From: Phylloscopus collybita
Taxonomy: Eukaryota; Chordata; Aves; Passeriformes; Phylloscopidae
Direction of reading: 5' to 3'
DNA: 64,000 nucleotides
Assembly: GCA_027886175.1 (NCBI GenBank)
Contig: JAJNNQ010000004.1
Coordinates: forward strand, 19,501,001-19,565,000
Of this stretch, positions 37,531 to 51,161 are shown one piece after another. Every line of letters starts with the position of its first letter. Positions within the stretch are counted from its first letter, which is position 1. The notes under the pieces were generated by a model that worked only from the letters and a program-made list of their open reading frames with translations, was not told the origin of the DNA and searched no databases. Both the position numbers and the translations under genes were made by a program.

Positions 37531-40500
37531 TGAAACAGGCCAATTTAAGCTGTTCTTGCCAGAGAAAGCATCCTGAAATTCTTCCCCCGCTTTCTTCCCC
37601 TGCCACAGGAGCTGTGCTGCATTGTCGTGACTGGCTGCGGGATTATTTGTATGACAGCAGCTCTGGTACCCACGGGCACAGCTGAACTGGTGATGGGGAT
37701 TTTTCAAAGGAGCTTGCACGTCTCAGCTCGATTCTGCCTCCTCATTCTCCGAGGTATATTGTCTCTTGAAAGAGCACACCACGTCAGGTACTTTACAAGA
37801 GCTTTATCCCAATTGTTGTCTCGTTCTCAGCTGGCCAAACACAGCCCTGCACGATAAAATCTGTGCTGCACAAGCGCAGCTGTGCTGGCCAGAGGTGTCA
37901 TCCCTGAAAGCTCTGCTCACTTCAATGGGGAGTTTCTGCTGGAGAGAAAAAAATCCGAGGGCAGCAAAAAAAAAAAGACAAGAGGAAAAATCTTTACTTT
38001 TAATTACCTCAAAAACAGGCTCTCAAAGCCTCGGTTTTCCCAACAGTCTGCCCACGAAGCCGCTGACAAGTAGAGCAGAGACAAAAAAATAAATAAAAAA
38101 AAGGGTTCTGTGCCTGAAACAATTACGAGCCCGAGAACAGCAAAGGCCCAGTGCAAACACAGGTGCTGTGTCACAGCACAGTCCCTTGAATCTACACCAA
38201 AGCCACGCTCAGCTGCAACAATAATATAGAGATTTTTGACAAGGAAGTGATTTTTGATGGAGGTGGCTGTATCATATAGCTCTGCTGCTCTTTTATCAAG
38301 CAGAGCAATGGAGCTGTCTTCTGTCAAGAGACAAGGGAAGGATGCCAAGGGAAATAAAATCAACCAGGCAAACTTTTTACATTTGGACTGATGAGCTGTG
38401 CGCTCTTGTTTGGAAAATTTAAGGCACTAGAAGCTCAAAAGCCTTTTTGCCAATATAGTTTTAAATGATAATGCAAAGGCTTTTGTGAGATTGGTGCAAT
38501 TTATTCTAATAAAGCCAGTTCCACTGTGAGTTTAACAAGCGCCTGTGCTCTGTGGTATGAAGCAATCCTGGAGAGACACCTTCTTAGATTTTTGAAGACA
38601 GGAATCTCACAGCTCTGGCTCTGTGGGTTTGCTGGGCTTTTGAACAGAGATCTGACAGGGGATGTGAGGGAAGGGATACTCAGGATGTGCATCTTGGGGG
38701 AACCTCTGGTTACAGGCTTCAGGAAGGGAGGTTTGGGAAAAGTTCGGATGTAGACTCAAGTCTAATCTTTCAGACTTTTCCATCTTATTAACTGAATTTA
38801 AAATGTAATTAAATCTTAATGTCTGCAGATCAGATGCTTTCCCTGGACATTTCAGAACTATCTATAAATAAGAAATTTATGCAAACATTCTCTCCATTCC
38901 CTGATATGTTGGGGATGGAAAAATTTCAGCTGAAATAAACAGAACAAGGATGAACTTTCCCTATCCCTGTTCCCAGCCATCTGGATTAATTTCTCTCATC
39001 TGATAATGAGTCCCCATCATCATTTATTCCTCTAGTAGGTTTTTTGGACCTGTTCTCAACCCTGCAATCTCTAATATTGCCTGAAGAGTTTACAAAGATA
39101 GCCTGGAAGGTAGCTGCAAAGGCATTCTCATTACTTTAATGAATTTCTGACCACTGGTCCAGGCTATCAGCCCCACATTTAATTAAAGTAGCACAAGCTG
39201 TGTATCCACCAAATGTCCAGGCAAAGGTCAGCAATTCGTTCCAGGCTTCAGCACTCTTGTAACTGTTGCAGGACTGCAAGGAGCAGTGTAAAAAAAGACA
39301 GAAACCCAGCCCAGCTCAGAGAGGCTGTGGTTCTGTTCCTTTTTCTCTCTTAACCTTGAACTTGCACTGGCTCACAACAGGCAGCTGCTTCCTCCCACCA
39401 TTTTTTGGGAGTTATTCAGCTGCTCAGCTCTCTGAGCTGTTTAGTGGCCCATCCAAATATGTCTTGGTGGCAGGACTGGGACAGACAGAGATGGCGATGC
39501 ATGGACAAGGGTGAGGGGGAAAAAGAAATTACCATCTCTGGCATGGATTGTTTCAAGCTGCTGTAGAGCAGCACCTTTCCAGCCTCCACGTGTTTATGTG
39601 ATAATTTTGAGTTTTTTGAAAAAACTTCAACGAGGATGCTTTGCTGTGTTTCTCTCCACATTTTCCTCCTCCTATGTTCTGGCTCAAATGCAACTGAGGG
39701 AAAACAGATACCACCATCACCCCCACCCCGTCTGTTCCCAAGTAAAATAAGTGGTTTTGATGTTAAAGTTTCTTTTCAATACTCAGATTTTTTCTTCTAC
39801 ATCATCAAACAATAACCACTTTGGGGATAGGAAGATGGGCAAGCAGTGTTACCTAGAAGCTCTCTAGGGAGCCAAATTACTTTTAAAGCATTATTTTCCA
39901 TATTTAAAATTAATTGGGTGGTGTTGAATGATCAAGACCATTTTATAAGACACTCCAGTTCTGTTCTGATATCTGGTGCTGTAGAAAAGACATAATTAAC
40001 ATCTGCCAGCATAAAGGCAGGCATGGGTTTTATTACAAGCATTACTTTCTGAGGACTTGAATGACTTTGACCCCGAAATGTTAATCTTGCTGAACTCCAG
40101 AGCAAATATCAAATGTCAGGAAATTCCAAATAGATGTGTGGACTTTGAGTACTTAAATTAGTCTGCCTTTAAACAGAGAGGGGTTTAAAACTTATTAACA
40201 GAGCTGTCCCTCAGTTCTGAAATGGACAGAAAGGTTCAGTGGTGGGCTGAGAGAGAAGAGCAGAGAAGGGGAAAAACCTCCCAGGTTAGTGTGGGAGCTG
40301 CTCTCCAGCACCCATCACCAGGACGGAGCAGGCACCTCCCCTTGGAGTGATGCATCTTCCCAGAACCAACAGGCACCAGTAATCCACGCCATTATTTATC
40401 CTTTCTCTTCTCATGAGAGATGCCAGGCTGCTTTTCCTGAGCTGTGTCCACAGCTGCCAACAGGTTTTACTGAGGAAAGATTCACAAGAAGATTTAGTTT

Positions 40501-43500
40501 TCAATAGGACACAACCAGCCTTGTTTTGATTTTTTTTTCTTTTTTAAATCACATTCACACCCTTACAAATATCAACACCACTACAAATATCTTTGCCATC
40601 ATCTCTGCTGTCTGGATTTCATTGGTTTTTCAGTGCACACAGTTCTAATGCTTGATGGGATTCAGCTGGAAAAAAAAGATTTGGGTTTTCTTAAAGGAAA
40701 CATCTACTATTTGTAGCATTTAGTTCAATATGCACACAACAAATATAAAACTACTTATCTGAAAGAGCACTTTGTTTTAAATTGCATTTTCAAAAAAGAT
40801 GTGAATTTCCTTTTTTAAAAAACCAGTTTTTGTTGGGTGCAAGCAGACAACATCTTCCCTAAAGAATGAAATCTGTGGTTTAGCACAAAGACAGAACTGG
40901 AATTTTACCTGCCAGTGATAATTGATACCAACTGCTCAGGGATGCACCTTAAAAAGGTAACATAACCAGATATTTCCCTAATGCTGGAATACTATTACAC
41001 AAATCTGTTTCTAATGTGTTTAGGATCTTTTTCATGCTCTGCACTCTAAAGCTCTTCCCATTTTGCTGCTGCTGCTTGCCCCCTGCTGTTTTTGCTGTTG
41101 TTCTCTGAAAGGAAACTTTAACAAGCACATTTCTTTGATTGTAGACATATATATATACACACACACACATGTATGGAGATACCTGTGCACCTGTTTGCCT
41201 GTGTATACATCTATGAAATCAAGGTGTACACGAGAATAATTCCACATATAAGCTGCTTTTCATTCAACAAAAGAGTGCTGTGAAAACTGAAAGCCAAATC
41301 ATCAAGGCTTGATGGGAAATTAAATTTTCCTGCACTTTATATAACAAAGGACCATAAAGCATCTAGATTAGCCTGCACACATTAGAAGAAATGCTAGGTG
41401 GAAATCTTTTGAAGGTTCACCGTAAAAAAAAAAAAGAAAGAAAGAAGGAAATATGTTACAACAAAGCAGGAGTGCTTTTCCCAGTAGTATCATTTTTTAA
41501 AGAGAAATGAAGACTTTACTGTGCTCAAAAAAACCTGCACAGATATAATTCTGTGAGTAGTGGCATTCCCACTAGGAAAGTTTGCTGTTGGTAAAAGAAA
41601 AGAAAAAGGGATTTTTGCTGCTGTATTGTATTGATTTGTCAGCTAAGTAGATTCCTTCAGTAAACCTATTAGCAATGCCAGAGTGATCTTTTACTTTGGA
41701 GAACTTGCAAAAAAAAAAAAAAATTGTAGTCGGTTTTGAAGTTCCAGTTGGTGACCCCAAACCTACAAACCTTTGTTGTGTTGTTGTGGGCTCTGTCCTT
41801 CTCAGGCCACAAAAACAGAATAAGCAGGTTTTCCCACTGGCTGAGAGTCTCCAGATGTTTTAAACTTCAGAGAGGAAGAATAATTTGGGAAGGATTTCCT
41901 CAGCATTGTCCTTTCCATGAGGAGTTTTTCTGCCCTGCTATGTGAGCACTGCCTCTTGAATAAGCCTGATCACCTCAGTGACAGCACATCAGGCATCTTT
42001 GTCCTGAAAAAGACAACATGTTTCAAAAGCAGCTTTTGGGGATGGCTGCTTGTGAAAGCAATCTGGCTTGCTCAGGTGGATCCAGCTCCGTGCAGGATTC
42101 CCAAAGCTCTCTGTGCTGGCTCCTGAATTGTTACCTCGTCCTCTGAGAGCAGCCCTGGCACTGACAGGAGGCCACTGCTCTTCTCCTGCACGTACATGGA
42201 AAAGGGCTGTGAAATCCTTTGCCAAGTACCTTCCGGGTTCATGAGGTTCATGCTGTTGTATACCTGGAACAGGAATTTTTGAGTAACTATTTGTCAGGTG
42301 CAATTCATTCTGAGCTCCTGCAGTCACAAGAGCTTTCTGCTGATACACTCTTAGGTTTCTGAGTGACTGACATGTGTGACTCCTTTAAAAGCATACATGC
42401 AAGGTGAACATGTTTTGTTCCTAGAGAAGTGGCCAAAGCACATAACCATGGTTTTGGGGTGTTTTTTCATGTCAGTCTGGGGAAAAGGAAGTGTTGACAT
42501 GAGGGATGTGGGGTGGAATGAGCAGGATGGGAACCATGTACTCAGTTGTGTGAACTCTAACATGGATTTGCTGAGGGGTGCAGTGGGTCAATAGCAATTC
42601 ATAGTATTTTTGTTTAAGGTTTCTATTCTATTATAACCACACACTGAATGTGGAGTCAAGGCCTCTGGGGCAGGTCAGAAAGTTTTCCTACGTATGAGTG
42701 ACTCCCTCTGAACAGATTACTTCACCTCAGAGCTCACTGCTTCTCTGACCTCTGCATGGTGGCTCTGCCTCAGATTTGGATTTCTGCATGATAGAAGAGA
42801 CCTATGCATAGAAATGGATAATTCCATCTTCTTTTGGAATACTTAAAAAAATACTATCTTGGAAAACTTGGAGCAGGTGTGGTTTTGGTTGAATATTTGC
42901 TCTGGGTCCTGAAGATAGATTTAAACTTAGGAACAGCAGATCTGGTCCTTTACAACTAGTTTTCACTACTTCAAGTAAATCTGGTCAGGTACTATATTCT
43001 GGTTTTCAGACTTTTGATATTTTTGTATTAAGATTACATCTAACCTGGAAGATGAGCATCCCAAAGCAAAGTCTTTCCATCAAATCCCTCGAGAATTTCT
43101 ATTTTTTTACTCTTTGCATGATTTTGTCTTTCATGGAAGATGAAATTCCTGTGAAAAATCCCATGTGTTAAGGGAGTGAGAACCCGGAGACAGTTACTGC
43201 TCTGATACACAAAAAATGCATTAAGGTTTGAATGTAACCTGAAGGAAGGAGGTGACTCATCTTTAGTCACTTCATTTTGAACTTATTCCAGGATTCATTA
43301 TTGCAAAATACTGCACACAAACTTAGCTGATGTCTGGAGACACCCAGGGAGAGCAGCAACTTTGAATTCTGGATTTCCTGTGATTTCCTGTCATTGGAGG
43401 GTTTTAGCACAACCACTTACATTATTTTAATGGAGACATTTCTATCTAATGTCCTTTGTTTCTTTTGAAACCATAAAAAAAAAAAGCCAACAAACAGAAA

Positions 43501-43747
43501 GGGGCTCATATTAATAATATATTATGCCTGAGACTTCTCAAACATGATCAATGTTAATGGGATCATTGAGACTCCTCTCTAGAGATCAGAATGACTCTTT
43601 AGAGCCACTACAGATCATGTTTTCCCTGAACACTAAATATGAAGCATAGTACACAATGGTTTGCTGGTGTTATCAGTGTCAATGGCGTTTCATCCACAAG
43701 CTCACTGACATTAGAGACTGCAATCCAATGTAATTTTTTCCCTATTA
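37531..43747. other. Non-coding, unclassified
   Basis: No gene seen. Short TA/CA microsatellite text lies near 41148-41170, and A-runs near 37966, 41426 and 41709. Overlapping short frames on both strands have no domains. Confidence 0.5.
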
Positions 43748-43922
43748 ATTAAAAAAAAAAAACCAAACACACACACACACATCAAAAAAAACCAACCAAA
43801 AAAACTCCCCCAAAAACCCCCCAAAAAACAAAAGAAAAAAAAACAAACAAACAAAAACCCAACAAAAACACCAAACAAAACAAACAAACAAAACAAAAAA
43901 AGGCAACCAACCAACCAAGTAA
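43748..43922. repeat. A/C-rich low-complexity block
   Basis: A-runs, a short (CA)n, (CAAA)n and (CCAA)n on the plus strand. Equivalent to the T/G blocks on the other strand. Confidence 0.9.
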
Positions 43923-45507
43923 AAACAACCTTAACCTTTTAATTTTTTTCTCCTTTTTTTTTTTTTTTTTCTTTTAAGCAGACATCATCATATGCACCTG
44001 TGAAATATTTCACTGGATTTTAAAGGTAAAAAGTGAAGGTTGAAACCAATTCTGGTTGCAGATTTTACAATATTCTGCGTTGTTAATTAGCACAGCTTCA
44101 CAAAATGCCAGAAAACATTATACAAGCCCAGGGAAGCTAATTCTGATACAGCCATGCCGTTATCACGACTTTTACAAGACAGAGATTTGTCTCTGCTTAA
44201 TGGCTGCAGTGTGATAAGATTTTGAGAATTCACACTGGAAGTCAACCTGAATGAATGAGTAAAGATGTTTTGAATGCTCAGTTTAAAACACAGGGCTCAG
44301 AACAGATGCCTTTTCCATGGTTTCAGTGCAATACCTGTGTGTCACATCCTTGGCATTGTTAAAGAGTTTTTCAACCTCGTTACCCTCATTTTTCAAATTG
44401 GGAAGTATAACATGAGTAACTGCACATGTAATAATCAGTTTTGAATTAAGAATGAAGTAGAAATATCATTTAATCATCCAAGGTGTCTTTCCTACGAATA
44501 GTCATCAATTATCCTTACGTGGCTTATCTATCACTTGGTCGGTGAAACCTGCCCTGCTTTCTGCAGGATTGTCTTTAAGTTTGTCTGAGCCTTACTCTGA
44601 GATTTCAGGGCATTTGTAATCGTGCCCAAACCCCAGCCTGTGAGGAGTGTGAGAGGAAGCAGGTGAATGCCCACACCACAGCAGCAAGGAGTTTGGAAGT
44701 GCTTCCTGCCAGCCTGCAAAACAGCCCCTTGTGTCGTGATTTGTTGAATTTTGAGGAGTGTTTCCTTCTGGTGACAGAAATCTGCCAGCAGCCTTCAGAA
44801 AGGCTCCCTGCAGGTCTTAGCAAGCCCCAGAAGAGTGCCTGGGGTGTGAGTGTGCAGAGTAGCCCTGCAAAGGACTCAAACACATCCACCACACCACTGC
44901 TCTCCCCCTGTTCACCAGCTACAGGGCACATAAAATATTTTTATGGCCAAATGTCTTTATGATATAGAAAAGCCCCAAAAGTTTATATTCATCTTTCAGT
45001 GTTGCAGTAGTTTAGAGGTTTTTGAAGCTGAGTCTTATTTCATGCCTGTCTCTTTTAATGAGGGCAGGTTTTTTTTTTTTCAGGGCTGGGCTGGTTTAGC
45101 AGATGAGGCAGCACAGCTGAGCAGCACTGAGCAGTCTCCATTTACAATGAGGTTGAAAAAAGTTTCAGGGAATTGAGATGAAGTCTAAAATACCCTTCCT
45201 GCCTTCACCAGGATGTTTGGAAGCCCTAGGGTGCTCCAGACTGTGAAACATTAGTAATTAAAGGCTCACCTTCTGTATACTAATGAAAGGCTCGGAACTA
45301 CAGCTTTTAACATTGAAGGGATTGCTACATCCTGCATTTTTCACTTTGAGGTTTTCAGAAAGACTGACTGTGTCAGAGGACACATCCAGCGAGCTGTGCT
45401 GAGCAGGTGACAGCACTGTTGAAACAATTAGTCAGGTTTTAAATATGTGCTGGGCAAAGCTCTCCCACTGCACTTCACACCTGGAACATGGCAGTGCAAC
45501 TGAGATT
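43923..45507. other. Non-coding, unclassified
   Basis: A T-run lies near 43955-43972. Open frames around 44605-44962 overlap on both strands and show no domain. Confidence 0.5.
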
Positions 45508-45552
45508 CTGGTACAGATGGCTGCTACTGGTGGTACTGGTACAGCTCTGTGG
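45508..45552 (+). repeat. 45-bp direct repeat, copy 1
   Basis: Matches 46004-46048 at 38 of 45 positions by eye, including GTACAGATGG and CACAGCTCTGTGG-like ends. The pair brackets an LTR-like segment. Confidence 0.7.
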
Positions 45553-45561
45553 AACTGCTAC

Positions 45562-45945
45562 TGATGGCTTTTTGGGCTACCTAAAAACAGAGGCCAAATA
45601 GAGTTAAGGGAATAAAAAGCAGTTCTATTTATGGAAGGGCCTTCAGGTGCATTTAGGGCAGACAAAGCCCCCCAGGGGCTGCACCCAAAAATGGACCCCA
45701 GGTCACAGGTTTCACACTTTGATCAGTTTGGTCCTTTTGCACATTGGGGGTTCATCTCCCAATTCTAGCTTCAGCTAATGAAGCCATTCACCCCCAGTTT
45801 GCTGCCCCCAACTCACTTTTGTTTCCATCTCTGGGGCCTGAGGCAGTGAGGTGTCCTTGATTCCCAGGCCTGCAGAGGAATTGTTGTGTCTGAGCAACAT
45901 GGGGAAGCAGCAGCTGACACTGTGTGTGGGGTTTGGAGTTACACA
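45562..45945 (-). mobile_element. LTR-like element between direct repeats (tentative)
   Basis: On the minus strand the segment runs from TGTGTAACTCC to AAAAAGCCATCA and has a TTTATTCC poly(A)-region phrase and a CTTCCATAAATAG TATA-like box at spacing suited to an LTR. Flanks read CTAC and CTAA, which at best is a mutated 4-bp duplication. There is no internal retroviral sequence. Ends are approximate and the family was not identified. Confidence 0.4.
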
Positions 45946-46003
45946 CTAAGGAACTGCAGGGTGACAAATACATGGAAAATAGAAAAGCTGAAATCCCAAC
46001 TCA

Positions 46004-46048
46004 CCAGTACAGATGGGTGGTGCTGGTGATACTGGCACAGCTCTGTGG
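46004..46048 (+). repeat. 45-bp direct repeat, copy 2
   Basis: Second copy of 45508-45552 in the same orientation, 496 bases downstream. Confidence 0.7.
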
Positions 46049-47687
46049 TTATGGGCAGCTTCCTCTGCTCCTGCCGGTCCTGCAGGGGTAATTTCTGAGC
46101 ATGGCCACTCCTGTCCTGTCTATAAATGTCGTGTCCCATCTCTCATGAGAGAGAATTAGGAGACGACTGAACAACATTTCCTTAAACATGAACTGGTACA
46201 ACCCCTCTGTTCCCATGAAATGGCTGGGCACTCTCCCCTCACTGGATTTTTTGCTTTTTCTGCAGGATTTGATGAAAGTATCATAAAGAACCTCTCTGTC
46301 CTATATATCAATGCTTTGGATTTGATAAAAATCCTCTCTGATTTTGCTTTGGCTGTTTTTATGCAAAGAAAAAATAGATGAGTCAGGTAAAGAGAATTCA
46401 CCCAGGTGTCAGTCAGCTCCATCTATTTATAATCTTTACAGATTTGTTATGCACTGTTTTGAAATTTCTAGCTTTATTTTATTTTGACTTACCAAAATAG
46501 AATGTTTCACCACTAAAAAAGAGCTCTGGATACAGTCAATATCCAATCCACCTCTAATACCAGAACTGTTTTCACTTATCAGGCACAGATATTAACAGAT
46601 GTCAAAAAATAAATTGATAACTCAGCACATTTTTCTAGATTCTGCTTGCAAACTCTTGTACAAGGACTATTGTTTCAAGATGCACAGTTTCTGAAGAAAA
46701 GAATTGAAGAAAATTAAAGGTGGAAAGAAAATTACTGTGGGAGTGACTATTTTGGTTGGAACATCCATATGTCACAATCTCAGGTGTTGTGGGGTGTTTT
46801 CTCTTTGAATCTCCCATGAGTGTTCAATTTGAATTTGTTCTAAAGGCAACAAAATTGCTGCCCTGTAGAAAACCCTTTCCCATGGATGGCTGCATTCCAG
46901 TATTTTCTTGTACATCTATGTGTGGAGATGGAATCCATCTAAATATGAGAAGAAAAGGGGTGGATGACATATTTTCCCTTAAGTGCCAGTAGGTGTTGTG
47001 AATTCGCCTCTCATTCTTTTTGCTGCCTACAATAAATAGTTGGCCATATGATGGGAAATAATTTATTCTAACTAAATAAATGGAGCAAGGTGCTTCTTCT
47101 TAACCATAAACAAAACTGAAAATCTTGTGTCTCACTGCCCTGCTGATGGGTGCAGTGGTGAGGAATGTCACCCCTGACTCAGGATATATTACACAACTTT
47201 ACTGTATCCCAGATTTAACAGCTCTTGAAAGATACATCAAACAATTCACACTATGCATGGGAGGAACAGCAATTCATCTAGAGGTGGCAAATCTGAGACG
47301 TGACAGGTATTAAAAAAGAAAGGCAAAGTGCAGAGCCACATTTTTATTCTGCTGCCTCTCCACACGGGTCATGAGAGGCAGTCCGTTCATTCCCTCAGTA
47401 CACCACCAAGTTAAATATATTCACAACCACTTTCAAAGCCACTCTTTCTCCCTTTTAATTTTATGTCAATCAGCCATCGCTGAGATAGTCTAAATCCTCT
47501 CAAAAGCAAGGGTTCATCTAAATTAAAATGCACTGTGGATTGTCTGTGTGAGTGTGTCAAACTCTCCTGGCATGGACAGCACTGTAAATAGGTGTATTCC
47601 TAGAGCAGGTGCCTTCCCTAGAACCAATCTCTGCAGCACTGGCTTCACAAAACAGGGATCCAAATCTTCTTTCATTTGTATTATAAT
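46049..47687. other. Non-coding, unclassified
   Basis: No gene or named repeat seen. Confidence 0.5.
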
Positions 47688-47720
47688 AAAAAAAAAAAAA
47701 AAAAGGGGGGGGGGGGGGGA
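47688..47720. repeat. Poly(A)-poly(G) junction
   Basis: About 16 A followed directly by about 15 G. The length may be unreliable in the assembly. The G-run could form a four-stranded structure. Confidence 0.9.
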
Positions 47721-48046
47721 GGGCAGAGAATATAACCGTGCAAGTTAATGGAGTTAATTACATTCATATCAGTTAGATGCAGAGGAGTGAAAAGGACAAT
47801 TCGTGTAAGCAGAGAATTAGCTCTGGTATTTTCCCAGTAACATCAGCAGTCTGAAGATAAAGGAGCACATAAATCTGTCCCCCTGAACTCTCACTTTTCA
47901 GGGAGAGCATGCAGAATGGGGCAGGCTGGTGGGCAGGGCAAAGATCCAAGAAAAGGACTCAAATGTGACCAAGCTTTGGGAATCTACCTGTGTTGTCAAG
48001 GGAGGAAAAGCCTGTAGGGATCTAAACAATGTGGTCATCTTAGCAG
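47721..48046. other. Non-coding, unclassified
   Basis: Unique sequence up to the left target duplication of the next LTR. Nothing recognisable. Confidence 0.5.
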
Positions 48047-48675
48047 TGTGGTGAATGATAATTCATGTTTTCATAATGTTGTTATTGTAGTGAATGACAG
48101 TTTATATTTTTATAACGTTGTGGTTAGTATGAATCAGAATCTAAAGTGTACCCTTTTTAAGAAAGCCAAAAAGCCTCCCCAGAAGGGCAGAGGGCTTGGA
48201 AAATTTCGCAAGGACCTTCCTGGAGGAGGACAAAGGAATTACAATTCCAATGGATGGTGGAGAACAACCTGGAGGAGGATGCTCAACACCTGATAAAGAC
48301 TAATGTCCCTGAGATGCTACCTTATCTGGGACATTAAGAGGTATTCAGGAACCTTCCGCACCCAGGAAATCCATTCAGAAGCTGGACCCTGCTTTAGAAA
48401 TTTCATCAATGGAGACAGAGACACAGAGGGACAAAAGAACTTACAGAAACCTGAGACTCACGTAAGCCCAGCCAGAAAAAGTATAAAACAGCTGGCTTGG
48501 GCTGGGGTTGGGGTGAAACCAGGGGGAGTGTAACACGGTAGAGGTTGCACTCGTGGTTTCACCCAGTGCTGGCACTGTTTCCTTGTCTCCTTGGCTTTGT
48601 CAATTTTCTTTGTCCGAAACTTTTGTTGGCAAATAAATTGTTTTTCGATGGAATTGGCTCAGTAAATTTATAACA
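48047..48675 (+). mobile_element. Solo LTR, class I type, 4-bp TSD
   Basis: The 629-bp element starts TGTGGTGAATG, ends TTTATAACA, and is flanked by GCAG at 48043-48046 and 48676-48679. A TATA box (TATAAAA, 48482-48488) is followed about 150 bases later by AATAAA (48632-48637), so U3, R and U5 can be told apart and the plus strand is the transcribed one. The TTATAACA end is shared with the nested LTRs at 23-24 kb. No internal genes are present. A frame of 76-81 codons inside it is not a gene. Confidence 0.82.
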
Positions 48676-48827
48676 GCAGGAACTCCTAAACGCTTCCTTA
48701 AGGCTCAAGCATGAAGCACCTTCTGGCATTTTTCAGTAATTAAAGGGCCTACAAGAAACCTGGAGAGGGATGTTTTACAAAGTCATGCAGTGAAAGAACA
48801 AGGTGTATTGCCTTAAAAGTGAAATAA

Positions 48828-49056
48828 GTGAGATTTAGATTAGATATTACCAAAAAATTGTTCACTGGGAGGGTTAGTAAGGCCCTGGGACCGGAGAATC
48901 TGTGGCTGCCCCTGGATCCCTGGAAGTGTCCAAGGTCAGGCTGGATGGGGCTTGGAGCAACCTGGGCTGGTGGAAGGTGTCCCTGCCCATGGCATGGAAC
49001 CAGGTATTTAAGGTCCTTCCCAACCCAAATCATTGTAAGAATTTATGATTTTTGTA
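48828..49056 (+). mobile_element. CR1 LINE 3' fragment
   Basis: The plus strand reads TTAGATTAGATATTACC, then ATCCCTGGAAGTGTCCAAGG, GAAGGTGTCCCTGCC and AAGGTCCTTCCCAACCC, ending in a degenerate ATTGTAAGAATTTATGAT tail. This is the standard end of an avian CR1 in sense orientation. It is strongly 5'-truncated, about 230 bp, and non-coding. Confidence 0.88.
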
Positions 49057-51161
49057 CACCCTTTCTTAGAATCACAAACTATTGGATTTACCAGTTCAGG
49101 GCTTGAGAGAATCAACAAATTGTGGACAGATTTTCTTTCCCGAATCAAAGCCAGGAAATCCTAAGATCTAACTAAGAAAAGGCTTCTTCCCTGTGAGAAT
49201 CCAAGATTGTTTCAGTAGGGCTAAAAGAGCATTTCCCTTGTGTCCAAGAGAGACAGAACCATCTCAGCCCCGGCTTTAACCTTTTAGCCTTCATTTGAAA
49301 CAAAACCTGTAAATCAAAAATTTAGAAGGGAATAATTATCTCACTGAAGGCTATCATATGAGACTTGTAAAGGAATTTTCCTGACACTATAAATTACATC
49401 AGATATTATTACCTCAGAATACAGTCCATGAAGAACTTTTCAGGAAGAATCAAAACTAATTTATAAAGTCTGTAATTAGAATTACAGTTGAGAATTAAAT
49501 CAGTGCTCGAGGTCCTCTATGATTGCAATATCCTTCTCTTATATTTTTGCATAATATTAAAGTTAGTCTTTCCTTTCCTTAAATTTGTCTGTGAAAATGA
49601 AAGAAAGAACCCAATATAGTAATTCTGTTTTCTGTCTTCCCTGATGTTTTCCTCTTCACATGCCTTCAAGAAGCTTCAAGGACTTAACTCCCTGCAGATC
49701 CCCAGCCTGGTGTTCTGCTGTCCTTGGTGTTAGGTGATGTCCTGGTAGCCCCTTTACCAATTACAGGCCATCCAAACCCTCCTCACTCCTTCAGCCTGAG
49801 TTAAACTCCTCTGAACTCATTTTACACCCAACGATTTCCTGAATTGCAAGCTCCAAAATCATTAATCAGGACCTACTATACTGAGATCTTACGGTTAAGG
49901 AAAGTTATTAATTTCAGGGGTACCACCTCCTGCTTCAACCTACGCTGTCTGATGCTCAGACACCAAAAGACACTTGGAAATTCTATTTTAACTGGGTGTT
50001 TAATACCTTCCAAAGCACATCAGTGGCTTTGATTCCCAGGGCTGTGTGATCAGCACCTTTGAACAGCGCACAATGCCTTCTATTTCTGATGTAGAAAGTG
50101 TTCGAATGGGAGTAAATTGCTCTTGCTGTTTTTGCATAGGATTCATTATTTCCTTGCTTTCCCCCCTTTCATCCCTCACCGCAGCCAAAGGGGATGAAAG
50201 GGATGGTGAGTGGCATCTTGTGGTGCTCAGCTTTGCCACACACCAGTCAGGCTCTGGGAATGTCAGTGCCCAAACTCCTGGCAGCCTCCCACCTCAAAGG
50301 CTGAACAATTCCATTGTCTGGGATTCTGCCTGAGCTGTTAAATCTGGGACTTGCAGCTGGCACTTGGTGCTGCTGCCCCTGGGCCAGTCCTGGTTGGTAC
50401 AAACCACTTTGCTTCAGGAACTGGAAATGGTTTGTGGTCCTGCAAGGCTGGAAAAGATGAGGGCAGCTCTGCCTAGATGGTAATGGGCGCTGTTTTTAAA
50501 ATTATTCAGTGTTCATCTGCAAGTGAAATTGGACAGGAGGAATCATGCTAAATAAAATCAGTTTGTATTGATGGTTCGATTCCCATTTTAATTCTGTATG
50601 TATCAGAACACAATAGAGTTGTCTTAAGGAACTTTACAAATGTTTTGTCAGTGGTAAATTTCCATAATTCAGCAAAACACAGACTTTCTGACAGTGCTAT
50701 TTAGGCAGAACTATGGTGCTTTAATCTACATTTTACCGATAATTTTAATCCTCATGGTGAGTGTTAATGGCTGGAGGCTTCTCAGAGGCAGAATGACCAG
50801 GCTGGGAAGAGAGTCTGCAAAACCACCCCAGCCTCAGTCACCCACATACTCCAATGTAGTGTCACTAACAAATCATTTAGAGGGAGGGAGAACACACTCT
50901 GGGTTATATAAACATTTAATACATAGGGTCTAATACAGTCCTGGAATATTTCTAATATATTTTATTTGTTACTTTGAAGCTCAATTACTGACACGAGTCT
51001 GTGCTCTTTCAATTGTCTTTTACATGAACATTATCTATTTTTTGATTTACAGTGGGGTTTAGCCTGACTTTGATAATGTGCAGAGCCATTTCCTTATCCT
51101 TAAAAGAATGCTTACATTCAGAACTAAAACTGGTCAAAAATGCTGCATTAGAAGTGCAAAG
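49057..51161. other. Non-coding, unclassified
   Basis: No gene supported. A 79-codon stretch at 50694-50933 has a hydrophobic start and a basic tail but begins at GTG and lacks convincing splice sites. Confidence 0.45.

Noticed and set aside
37253..37606. 117-codon minus-strand frame with protein-like text
   Set aside because: It mostly lies in the CR1 fragment and the adjoining LTR end and does not match a CR1 protein.
50694..50933. Open frame with a membrane-span-like start and a basic, Pro-rich tail
   Set aside because: It starts at GTG without a convincing acceptor, ends without a donor or poly(A) signal, and fits no family I know.
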